From NCBI GenBank assembly GCA_022495005.1, contig JAGYXB010001748.1:496001-560000 (forward strand): DNA of 64,000 nt, given 5' to 3'. The stretch is from Rhyacophila brunnea (lineage: Eukaryota; Arthropoda; Insecta; Trichoptera; Rhyacophilidae). The position numbers and the translations under genes were made by a program. Positions 1 to 9,257 of this stretch are shown here, one piece after another (position 1 is the stretch's first letter; the number at the start of each line of letters is the position of its first letter). The notes beneath the pieces are model-generated. The model was given only the letters and a program-made list of their open reading frames with translations. It ran no database searches and had not been told where the DNA came from.

Positions 1-30
1 TAAATATTTTTGGTTAATTAAGTAGAAAAG

Positions 31-101
31 ATGGTTCTGTGTGTTGTCTTAAAATGTGGTAGCCGTACTGATAAGCAAGAAGATGGTATTACGTTTCATA
101 A
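31..101 (+). CDS. First exon of a THAP-type zinc-finger protein (partial)
   Basis: The ATG at 31 opens a 71-nt reading frame that ends at a consensus 5' splice site (CATAA, then GTAAGTTG). The peptide begins MVLCVVLKCGSR and ends GITFHK. This matches the start of a THAP domain: an N-terminal Met, a Cys pair spaced C-x4-C (residues 4 and 9), and the conserved G-I-x-F-H block that precedes Phe-Pro. The remaining Cys and His ligands must lie in later exons, and I did not find them in the window. THAP domains bind DNA. They occur in host transcription regulators and in P-element-like transposases, so this could be a host gene or a domesticated or decayed transposon gene. The intron phase would be 2. 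The start choice is firm because the THAP domain normally begins at the initiator Met. Confidence 0.68.
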
Positions 102-470
102 GTAAGTTGATACATGTTCGTGATAATTTATTTGTATTTTATTATATATTTTAATATCAGTGACCTAGTATTTCTTTAAAATAACTTAAATTATGGATAT
201 CTTTATCTAATGGTTGCATTTTGACCGCTTAAAAATACTATATAACGTAAAAAATAGAAAATTATATTTTAATTCTGAGCGTCTAGTGCGAGCACTTTGG
301 GCGAGCACTAGCGAAATGGTCTATGGTCTCGAACATTTGTAGACGAATGCGTTCGCTCGCTAACAAACCAAACGCAAGGCACGCGGCTTCATTTAGCAAT
401 GCAACGGGTGGCGTCTAGATGTATCTATAGTCTAAGGAATTGCTATATTTATCAAAAAACTGATGTATTT
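102..470. other. Presumed intron with an unidentified GC-richer repeat-like block
   Basis: This sequence follows the THAP exon. It is AT-rich except for about 275-420, which is GC-richer and contains a short inverted repeat (CTAGTGC at 284 and GCACTAG near 306). That block has the look of a dispersed repeat end, but I cannot name a family. No following THAP exon is visible here. Confidence 0.3.
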
Positions 471-700
471 ACCCATTCATAATATCGTCATTATCATCAT
501 CAACCGAGATTAATCCACTGCTGGATGAAGGTTATCCCAACCTAATTCTACTCTTCTCGGTCATATAAACTGCAATATTTTTTTAAATTTGTGATTTTAT
601 ATACCTACCCATTTATATCGTTATTATCGTCATCAACCTGTATCAATCCACTGCTGGATAAAGGCCTCTTTAAGCTGATTCCACATCTTTAGGTCTTATA
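471..700 (-). repeat. Two tandem copies of a LINE 3'-end fragment
   Basis: The words ACCCATTCAT (471) and ACCCATTTAT (607) each begin a unit containing a TCATCAACC run and then CCACTGCTGGATGAAGG or CCACTGCTGGATAAAGG. The two units are direct repeats about 136 bp apart. The CCACTGCTGGA word is the reverse complement of the end of many insect LINE reading frames, so these are LINE tails on the minus strand. A related copy lies near 44280. Confidence 0.6.
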
Positions 701-1074
701 AATCCCTATTCTTATCAGATATAATATGTATTGCTTCATTATTTATCAACATTTGTGTCGATATGAATGTCCCGCACCGGGAAACTGTATTGTTTAAGGT
801 TAATTTCTAAAACAAAATATGATTTTTAAAATATTATTCTATGACTCCAAGCATTTATTTTTTATAGACAATGAAACAAAATAATGTTTAAATTTATTTT
901 TTATGCTGCTAACCTTTTTCTATTATGTAAATGGGACCCGTAAGAGATTAATATTCGCGTTATATTGGATCGCTATTTATGATAATCACGATTGAGATGT
1001 ATAATTATTTATCATATTTAAATGCACATACCTACACATATATATTGTATTAAAATTAAAATAACAGTGGTAGC
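701..1074. other. AT-rich sequence, nothing recognised
   Basis: No coding frame, inverted repeat or tRNA-like box is evident on either strand. Confidence 0.4.
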
Positions 1075-1420
1075 AATCGGCGATTGCCAGCTGTTCTGCT
1101 AAACCTAGCAGCCTGAAATGGTGTCAGACGATATTGAGAAGGCCAGACTCCAGAATAGAACACGCACATGACTCCAAATTTGTATTGGCAGTGACGAAAT
1201 GCAGATCGTAAAACTGACAAATCAGCTAAATTCTGACGTGAATGAAAATCCATCCCGAAGAGAAAACTATGGCGCCGTCTATACACACTTTACAATTATT
1301 ATATTAAAATCCAACACCAAGTCACTATGACGAAAAGCTGTCTGCAAGACCTAGCGAGACAGACTGGCGAGAGCCAGCTGGCTCAGCTAGTAATGAATTA
1401 TTTAATGACAGAATTATGGC
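1075..1420. other. GC-richer, coding-like block of unknown identity
   Basis: This block stands out from its flanks in base composition. The minus strand is open for 76 codons (1056-1286). The plus strand reads C-Q-L-F-C near 1085 and I-C-I-G-S-D-E near 1163 in one frame broken by stops. A separate short plus-strand frame from the ATG at 1327 runs for 32 codons. The pattern fits an old protein-coding relic or repeat, but I do not recognise it and cannot choose the strand. Confidence 0.25.
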
Positions 1421-2284
1421 ATTAAACTCAAATTAACATTTCAACCTCATCTAGTTAATATCTCCAGAGATCCTAAAAAACTACACAACTAATTGGAATA
1501 TAATTGAAATCTCAAAAGATAATACAAGATCTTATTTGACTTTATTATTATTATGTAATTTACACATCCAGTGAATTAATTGTTAAATAAAAAAAATGTT
1601 TATTACATTTTTTACAGTTGTTAGTAGGTACATAAAGTTCTTATTACTTAAGTTTCTTGATTGCAGCCTTATTATAACACATCGAGCTTACGGTGGAATT
1701 TCAGTAAAACGTCCAACCCTTGGTTTTTAAGTAGGTACTGTGTAAACGAAAAATAATACTTTCGTTTAAATACATTCCGAATAATTTATTTTATATTTTA
1801 TAAAATAATAGTCACATACGTAAGTATATGTACATTATATGCGTAGATATGTATATACTACAAATAAACAGAAACGGTATTTAATATGTTAAATGTATCA
1901 ATAGAATTTAATTGATACCAGATAATACCAGAAGTGGTTGCGTCGTTCAATAAGAATCAATGAGTTATGCGAGAAACTAAATTGTAAATATACGCGACTT
2001 TAAACGTATGTAGTTACAATCGTAGAACACTTTGGTAGCTATAAATATCTACTGACGATTATATGAAAGTATAAGTACCTATATAATATTTTACGTAATA
2101 GCCATACATATAATAAGTTATAATAATTATACTAGTGTATTGATATGCATGTCACTGTAATTTACTAACAAATGTACATACTGGATAAAACCTGTGTTCG
2201 ATAATAATTAGTTCAATGAAAACTTTAAGTATTAGTTAATTAATACTATCGACCGATAGTACTGATGGAATTTGAATTTAAATT
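1421..2284. other. AT-rich sequence, nothing recognised
   Basis: Short AT words and stop-rich frames only. Confidence 0.4.
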
Positions 2285-2330
2285 GTAATGGATTTAAGTT
2301 CTGTACTATTCCATTGCGACCCGGGTTTAC
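2285..2330 (+). repeat. Copy 1 of a short dispersed repeat
   Basis: The string TCTGTACTATTCCATT followed by GACCCGGGTTT is shared with 20971-21026 in the same orientation, where about 13 extra bases separate the two parts. The family is unknown. Confidence 0.5.
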
Positions 2331-2682
2331 ACAACTGATATAAAATGTGATTTTTTTTAATTCAACGACTTTGTATTTAGAGTTAAAATTGTCACACCAA
2401 TTTGGTAATTTCTTACAATTAATAGTAGTTTTTTTATAGTATATGTATAATATATATCAGATATTTAGAATTGTTATTGTAATTTTGTTATTTTTTAAGT
2501 ATAAATTATAATTAATTTAGTTTTTAAAACTCCGTACTATTAATGCATATAAAAAAATCTGATAACATTATAAAATAATATACTTAATTATATTTTAATT
2601 TATAAATTATTTTCGTAAGTAGGTAGATACTCAACTCGGAGAGCTTATAATTTATAAACTTATATTTTTTAATCTACTAGAA

Positions 2683-3430
2683 CAGTGTTTCACAACCACC
2701 GGTCCGCAAATAGTTAAGGCCATTTTAAAATGTCCATGCCAAAAATTCTAGCATAATTGATGTTCTATAAATATATTTATACTGAGAATTACTAAGCTAG
2801 ATCCGTTTAAAAAAGAATCTGTTTCTTAAGGATAGTTATGTACAAGTACAAATGGAAATGTTTCCATCTTTGTTGCTAACGTCAACCGGAAAATAATTTT
2901 AAATATAACAAGTAAACATTTAAGTGTGTTATTTGAAGACATTAATCGCTATTATCTCGAAAATAAGGATGTCCGTTAAAACAATCTATGTATTAATAAT
3001 CCTTTTATGGAAGACGCAATTTCATGCGCACTTGATACTATAAAAATCAAAGCCAATCGAATTTTCTCTGGTATCCATACATAAAATACATACTTTGTGT
3101 CAGTTTTGAAGATCAGTGGAAGAAGAATCTCTAGTTTAAACAGTCATTTAATGATTGACCGCATTTTTGACAACATATTCATGTGAGTCTTTTAATACGA
3201 AACATAGAAAACAAATGGATGGCAATGCAGCGCTTCAGCTCTCCGCAGCAACACTGAACCTATCAACAATTATTATTTTATCAAAGATGCAGCAGCAAAT
3301 TTCGATAACTAAATATTGATTCTTTAATTTTCAGATGTTCTAAGATCTAAAAACTAATAAACTAAACAATATTTAAATATTTTTCTACGCAACCGGTCCG
3401 CATGACGTGTAAAAGAGTTGGGAAACACTG
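2683..3430 (+). mobile_element. Decayed hAT element with terminal inverted repeats
   Basis: The left end reads CAGTGTTTCACAACCACC and the right end, reverse-complemented, reads CAGTGTTTCCCAACTC. Both ends carry a CCGGTCCGC block a little further in. CAGTG termini with a TTCCCAAC-like word are typical of hAT elements. The flanks share ACTAG close to both junctions (CTACTAGAA and CGACTAGGA), an imperfect target duplication. Inside, a plus-strand frame near 2935-3060 reads INNPF and further peptide resembling the C-terminal part of ZBED-type hAT transposases, broken by stops. The element is about 750 bp, much shorter than an autonomous copy, so it is a deleted relic. Confidence 0.7.
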
Positions 3431-3481
3431 CGACTAGGATTCTAATTATAATCTTTAAAAATAGGTTATTATTTTTTTAAC

Positions 3482-3775
3482 TTAATACACTAATTCCCGG
3501 TGAACGGAACATTTGGTGTAGAAATATACCTTTATATATAAGATATATATATTGGACAAGATTGGAAATTTGTGTTCCCATAAAAAGTATTCTCTTTTTA
3601 AAACTAACACAAAATTAATGAGAGAAAAATAGTAATTAGTACTAAACTTTACAAATTGAATATTAGCGAGTATATGAATATGTAATATTAAAAAAGCATC
3701 AGCGTGTTTGCAGATCTTCATGGGCGTGCTTTCATATGTTTTGGCTGCATCATGGAAGACAATTTTCTTTGACAT
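3482..3775 (-). CDS. Unrecognised open frame, possible first exon
   Basis: The frame runs from ATG at 3775 for 97 codons. The first 28 residues (beginning MSKKIVFHDAAKTYES) have mixed, protein-like composition. The remainder is rich in Ile, Phe, Leu and Tyr, as expected of translated AT-rich intron. If real, it may be a short coding start that splices out soon after residue 28, but I see no strong donor. No family is recognised, and chance is a live alternative. Confidence 0.2.
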   Translation of the reverse strand: MSKKIVFHDAAKTYESTPMKICKHADAFLILHIHILANIQFVKFSTNYYFSLINFVLVLKREYFLWEHKFPILSNIYILYIKVYFYTKCSVHRELVY

Positions 3776-4350
3776 ATTTGACTACTAAATATTGTTGTTC
3801 TTTTTCATAATTAATGAAACAAGTATATTTTTATCCTTGTTGGTGATATATACCTACACTAAAATAAATTAACATGTCAAAAATGAGGTGTTGTATCGAC
3901 ATTTCGAAGAAAATTTTTCGAAAATTTTCCTGAATAATATTCTGTCAGTGACATTTTCAGATTGCCGTCCGAGCGACCAACCACCCGCGGTTTCAAAAGT
4001 CTAATTTTATACAACGTAATACGGCGAATTGTATTTCATGAATACATAATGCAACAGACGACAGTCTTGTATAGAGTAGTATATCTATAACGATACGAAG
4101 TAGTATTAATTCCCCGCGGAAATAAGAACAATGAAATATTATCATTATTTGCTCAAACTTCTGACTATAAATACGTTTCAATCTCAACATTACTTTATTT
4201 ATTATTTTGATTCCAAATCCATAGTTATATAATTTTGTTACTACACTATAAAGTTTCAGCTGTCACTTATTTAGCTAAACACTTTTAAAAAAATGTTCTT
4301 CAATTTAATTTATAGAAGATTAATTATCATAATAATATATTAAAAAGGTT
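3776..4350. other. AT-rich sequence with a small nested palindrome
   Basis: Around 3900-3930 a TTCGAAG / TTTTCGAAAATTTT run forms overlapping short palindromes. No gene is recognised. Confidence 0.3.
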
Positions 4351-4771
4351 CCATGACAAAACAGAACAGTGACAAAATAGAACATGACAAAACAGAACAT
4401 GACAAAACAGAACAGTGACAAAACAGAACAACGATAAATATAACTATGACCTTTCAGGAAAAATATAAATTTAATATTGAAATTGTCCTATCTCTATTAT
4501 GTTGGTAGATTTTTAATAGCACAGATTTTCAAGACGCTATAATAAATCAAATTATATACATAATTTCTGCATTCCTAATCACTATAAAGCCTTAAATAAA
4601 CGGGACTTTGCCGGGAAGCTTATGATATCTCATCTTAATCAATATAATATGTTTAAAATGATTGGGTGACTACGTACAACGAATAATATTGACCTAACTT
4701 AATGTAACCTAAATAGATTCCAGATAAATTAATGTTTCATTTTTCCCCTGGCTGTTCTGTTTTGTGACTGT
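4351..4771. mobile_element. MITE-like element with iterated ends
   Basis: The left end is a cluster of five near-identical copies of ATGACAAAACAGAACA or GTGACAAAACAGAACA at 4352-4432 (period 14-16 bp). The right end (4751-4771) carries the inverted word CTGTTCTGTTTTGTGAC. The whole is about 420 bp of AT-rich, non-coding DNA. The inverted termini suggest a non-autonomous DNA transposon whose left terminal motif was amplified in tandem. No clear target duplication was found. Confidence 0.5.
4352..4432 (+). repeat. Short tandem repeat, unit GACAAAACAGAACA
   Basis: Five units differ by single substitutions (one reads AATAG) and by the 2-bp presence or absence of GT between units. Confidence 0.85.
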
Positions 4772-5033
4772 AGGTACATATTATTAATAATGGATAGGTA
4801 TACAATATCATATTTTAGCATCAACCATGTAGTATTATAATAATTCATATTTGCAGGTTATATTATTTTAGAAATAAATCTAGATACTCGTTCACAAAAA
4901 CGCTATGATCTTTGGCTGCTTTATAAATATCTTAAGATTAAATGGTAATTATTTCTTCCTCCATCATAAAGCGCACGTAGCCAATTTAACGTTCTTTATA
5001 TATTCATTGTCGCTTCCGTATTGACATTTATGA

Positions 5034-5231
5034 TCATTTGTTATACCTACCTAAGCTAACTAGGGACGCTGCAATATTAGTAAGCTCTTTAGCGATTAAT
5101 TGTTGCAATTTTATTATTTCCAGCATTTTATTGGCGTACCAAGGTGTAGTTTCACTACTTCGCGTAAGGTAGAGTCTGTTGCTACTAGAGAAATTTAGTA
5201 GCAAGTTTACAAAACTTACAGTTAAAACCAA
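5034..5231 (-). CDS. Unrecognised coding-like fragment, possible exon or TE relic
   Basis: The frame contains SETTPWYANKMLEIIKLQQ and then LIAKELTNIAASLVSLG. This is a helical, charged and leucine-rich stretch. It looks like the C-terminal tail that follows MADF or Myb/SANT-like domains in transposon accessory proteins; that resemblance is my impression only. A donor-like TTAG/GTAGGTAT lies near the end, before the in-frame TGA. No methionine start or full domain is visible. Confidence 0.3.
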   Translation of the reverse strand: MVLTVSFVNLLLNFSSSNRLYLTRSSETTPWYANKMLEIIKLQQLIAKELTNIAASLVSLGRYNK

Positions 5232-5548
5232 TACGCACCTAAAACATCAAAAAGAAGAAATAACGGGTGCATTTATTAATAGATTATGACTTTAGAATCA
5301 TATTGATTATGTTTTTTCAACCCTATTTCTCCTACAGAGTAGTAGTGGCAGAACCCATCCGCTTACGCCGTGAGTACTTGTTCGAATACGCGTATGAGAA
5401 AAATCTCACGCTTTCTGAATGATTTTCATCTGGAGCAAACACACAACGGGTGGGGGGTAGTGGCTAACAACCATTACTTGAAAAAAAGTCTGTCAACAAA
5501 ACCTTTACGTCATAGATATCAATAATGTTCCACTTTTTTAAGACTCAC

Positions 5549-5671
5549 CTTTGCATTCTTCTGGGCTTTCGTCTGATTTATCACCACAGTCGTCGTCTCC
5601 CTCGCACACCCACGAAAGTGGAATACACTTCCCGCTTGCACATTGAAATTGCCGTAGTGAGCAGACCGTTG
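5549..5671 (-). CDS. LDL-receptor class A exon of an LRP-type receptor
   Basis: This 123-nt exon is bounded by a strong acceptor (a polypyrimidine run then TTTTCAG, on the minus strand) and the donor G/GTGAGTCT. Both introns are in phase 1, the classic symmetric arrangement of LDLa modules. The translation reads [16 protein letters not shown], then [15 protein letters not shown], then a final Cys. It has all six cysteines of one LDLa repeat and the calcium-binding acidic cluster (D, D, D and S-D-E). The W-V-C-E-G-D-D-D-C form is typical of LRP1/LRP2/VLDLR-type endocytic receptors, where many such modules bind ligands outside the cell. No second module is visible in the window, so the neighbouring exons must lie beyond long introns. 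Perlecan-like or other LDLa-bearing proteins remain possible. The exon itself is intact. Confidence 0.9.
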
Positions 5672-5998
5672 CTGAAAAGAAAAAAAAACAATAATATTTT
5701 ATTATGTTAATTATATTTTAAACTTAAAAACATAAGCATCTTAAGGCGATATGATGGAAGGACGCAGAAAAAAGCCTCAGTAAAAACCTTAAGCGCAAAT
5801 ATTTTTTTAAACGTTGTTTATGCGATACGAAGTAACTCAATTAACTAACCCAACACTAATAAACCAAGAAATTCATTTAAGAGCATTATCTAAAATTAGT
5901 TCATTAGTCCTATGAATAGTTGTCAGTTTAGCAAAACAATAAATTAACATTGCAAACATGCTTTTAGTAGGTGTGAGCCGAAACTCCGGGATTTAAAT
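5672..5998. other. Intron upstream of the LDLa exon
   Basis: AT-rich sequence on the 5' side of the minus-strand exon. It begins with the polypyrimidine tract (AAAAGAAAAAAAA on the plus strand). Nothing else is recognised. Confidence 0.5.
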
Positions 5999-6250
5999 CA
6001 GTGGGTCTATTCTATACTTATCGACCGCTAAAGTGATAAAGTAATAAATAGTATCAAAATTAGGGTAGGTTATATTTTAACAGCAGCAAGATAGGTGCTG
6101 TTAAAATATAGCACTTATTGCAACAATAAAAACCATCTTATTGTAATTGTTACAATAAGTGCTAATATTATGATACAAACCTACCCTAAGTTTGTTAATA
6201 TTTATCACTTTATCACTTTAACTGTCAATAAGTATAGAATAGACCCACTA
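5999..6250. mobile_element. hAT-like MITE that can fold into a hairpin-bearing cruciform
   Basis: The termini pair over about 70 bp: CAGTGGGTCTATTCTATACT at the left and its inverse ending GAATAGACCCACTA at the right, continuing through the TTATCACTTT region to GGGTAGGTT / AACCTACCC. Two further hairpins sit between the arms. The first (6071-6110) has TATATTTTAACAGCA paired with TGCTGTTAAAATATA. The second (6111-6172) has GCACTTATTG paired with CAATAAGTGC. The flanks ATTTAAAT and AGTAAAAT agree at six of eight positions, as an old hAT 8-bp duplication might. The element lies within the presumed intron of the LDLa gene. Confidence 0.75.
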
Positions 6251-8118
6251 AGTAAAATTCCGTGGGCTACCCGTTACGCGTCAATGTTATGTGCCCAAAA
6301 ATCGGCAAAATAACGCATAACGTTACTTATTTAAATAAGTATAACTAAGCATAGGCCTCTTAGCTACTTACTTGCTTATTTTACAAATAAATCTCCTCGC
6401 TTTTGAGACAGTTTGGTAACGAAACTCTAGAGAAATAAAAAAAACCGTAAGGATTTTTCAAGCTTAATATTCTTTCTGTGTCTGTTCATACTTTCGCGAC
6501 GAAATAAAAGAATGTAAAACTGGAAGTCGGTTGAATTTCCGCCAAAACACAGCATCCACATCCGTTAACCACCCCACCCGGATACCATTCCACTGTTTAT
6601 TACCACTCTCTAAATAAAATTGTCATATTTTGCTTTATTTTGTCGAACTTTATAATAATATATAATTTTAAAATAAACCCCAAACGAACAACAAAATGCT
6701 TTCTTCAATTATGTTAGGTTAGGTACCAAAATATTTTTGGATACAATAATAAATTCTTTATAAGGACGGCTGATGTGATTACGTAAATATCTATTCAAGT
6801 ATATTGTCTGCTATTCTGAATTAACCATTTATTATTATTGTATTTCATATTACTGGTGCGAATTTTTATTCTGATATTTGGTGCGAAAAGGACATTAATT
6901 TTAGTTATAAATATTTTTTATAGACGCATTAATAAACCACTGGCCGGGGGTGGCCGTGGGTACGGATAATATTTTACGTTTGAAAATGGCACCTTTCTTA
7001 ATAAATGATTGGCTAAAACCACATTCAACATTTTTTTGCTATTCTACGCCTGCTTGCAATTTTGATTAACTTAATTTGTTATTAAAATATTGATTTCGTT
7101 TTATAAAAGGAAAGTTTTAAATAAGAAATAATTTAGTTGGCACATTGATCGCAGGGAGGGAGTGAAATTCAGAAGAAACTTTATAAAGGGCAATTAAAAG
7201 TTTAAATTGAAAAGCTGCCTAAGGAATGGCATCTGATTCGCCTCTAAGTATCATCTTTTTAAAGCACAAGTTGGTGTATTCAAAAACACTGTTAATTTCT
7301 TCCAACTCGATTAAAAATATTTCAATAATGCTATTTTATCATTATTTGGATGAAACTTTTAATACTTTATTTGAATTTTTGAAAGAATTGAACTTTCTAT
7401 TTTTATCATCTTTTTTATACCAACAAATAAGATTAATCAACAGTAAAATACATTCACAAAGAATAATTGAACTTTATATATAAAAAAAAAACACTTCATT
7501 GCATGTTATATGAATCACAGATGTGATTATTTATTACGCCTCTCAGTACGCTTTTTACATATAGCTGGCTAGTTTCATTTACGATTTAAATAGATATTAT
7601 AACAGTTATACGATTATTGCACAGTAATCATAGATCACAGATGCATTAAAGTAGATGGGGAGTGGATGAATTAAAACTAATAAAGATTGACATGTTATCT
7701 CACCCAATTGATGACCTCTACAACTGCATTGAATACACAATTGAACGACAATAAACATTGATTGATTTTAATTGTATGATAGTGAAACACCAGAAGACTT
7801 TAATAAATTGTATGACTAGGTTCCTACTCATAATTTCAACGAACTGTTATTCGTGTCTATTTTATATTCTAAGGGTCACAATACATTTTGAAGTTTCGTT
7901 AATATTCAATAGTTAGCTTTTCCTCTTAATTGATGTCGTCGTCACGATTATAAGCTGCAAATTATTAGTTAGACAAACATGAAGTTACCTAGGTACTTCA
8001 AATTTAATTAATGAAACATGTATAGGTATAATAATATAACGGTGGCTACATACAAAATAGGATAAATATTTTTTATCATGTTTGCTCTACCATTGACCGC
8101 CTCAATGAAATATGAGTT
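6251..8118. other. Intergenic or intronic sequence, nothing recognised
   Basis: AT-rich, with slightly GC-richer patches near 6530-6600 and 6940-6970. An open plus-strand frame at 7226-7483 has the Phe/Leu/Ile/Ser bias of translated AT-rich DNA and no sign of being a gene. Confidence 0.35.
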
Positions 8119-8981
8119 TTAAGGCGAAGTCTTCATTGAGCCTTTTTTAAAGAGGCACCTAGCGGAAAAATACGAAGCTTGCAATTTGAGACATTTTTTT
8201 GGTAAATTACAATTTCAACTGTATTAATGAATAAATATGTATCTGAAAACATTAAAAATAAAAATATTTTTTATTTTAAGTCAAAGACAAACTTACAATT
8301 GTAAAAAATGTAATAAAATGTGAATTTGTTCTATCGATCCGCACCCTATTATTACATATATTTATGGTCATATTTATTAATATTTAGTTTATTAAGTTTT
8401 CTAAGCATCACCTAAGCGATTTTTGACAAATTCATAGTTTTATTTTTTTTTTTATATCTATTTTAAAAAACATCGATTTTTATAAAAAATATTAATGTGT
8501 ATAACTTGAAATCCTTTTTATTTATATCAAATGAATTATTTTTATAAATATAAATAAAATATTTATATTAATATAAATAAAAAGGATTTCAAGTTATACA
8601 CATTTATATTTTTTATAAAAATCGATGTTTTTTAAAATAGATATAAAAAATAATAAAACTATGAATTAGTCAAAAATCTCTTAAGTGATGCTTAGAAAAC
8701 TTAATAAAATAAATTTTAATAATAAATATGACCATAAAATATATGTAATAATAGGGTGCGGTCTGATTGAACAAATTCACATTTTATTACATTTTTTACA
8801 ATTGTTAGTTTATCTTTGACTTAAAATAAAAAATATTTTTCTTTTTAATGTTTTCAGATACATATTTATTCATTAATACAGTTGAAATTGTAAATTATCA
8901 AAAAAATGTCTCAAATTGCAAGCTTCGTATTTTTCCGCTAGGTGCCTCTTTAAAAAAGGCTCAGTGAAGACTTCGCCTTAA
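8119..8981. mobile_element. Large foldback (snapback) transposon, 863 bp
   Basis: The two halves are inverted copies with the centre near 8550. The left arm begins TTAAGGCGAAGTCTTCA and the right arm ends with its exact inverse, TGAAGACTTCGCCTTAA. Each arm is about 430 bp and, by eye, the arms differ at only scattered positions (for example TTGGTAAATT versus TTGATAATTT). The arms carry recognisable words such as CACCTAGCGGAAAAATACG. TTAA is present at both ends, which would fit a TTAA-targeting (piggyBac-like) origin, but TTAA is self-complementary and could simply be part of the terminal repeat. No protein is encoded. Eroded relatives occur at 36081-36199 and 53170-53330, so it belongs to a repeat family. 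Confidence 0.92.
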
Positions 8982-9184
8982 CACCAGCCATTTAACGTCA
9001 ACCACAAATTTAACCTCACAGTATTAACATGGAGTTACGATTAGAAAGTTGTTTATTTCTCATAGTTTCAAAATACTGCTTAGGAAAAATATATACATAT
9101 GCACGTTCTAACAATTAGAAAATTTAATTTGAAAATATCTCATTCACATACACAGTATAAAAAAATATTTTATAGAAAAAAAAC

Positions 9185-9257
9185 GACACCCGACGGGATT
9201 TGAACCTGTATCTGCTGGAATCGCGCCAGTATCTTTTCCAAATAAGCTACGGGCATC
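9185..9257 (-). repeat. tRNA-like unit, SINE family C copy 1
   Basis: This is a 73-nt unit on the minus strand with acceptor halves GATGCCC and GGGTGTC, a B box GGTTCAAATCC and an A-box-like TAGCTTATTTGG. The anticodon stem pairs only CTGG/CCAG, and base 33 of the loop is not T, so a working tRNA is unlikely. An AT-rich tail follows. It resembles the units at 28465, 28581 and 56174. Confidence 0.65.

Noticed and set aside
7226..7483. 85-codon plus-strand frame
   Set aside because: Phe/Leu/Ile/Ser-dominated composition expected from AT-rich DNA. No splice or start context.
9185..9257. Functional tRNA gene
   Set aside because: The acceptor stem pairs, but the anticodon stem is short, base 33 is not T, and similar degenerate units recur. 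A SINE or tRNA pseudogene is more likely.
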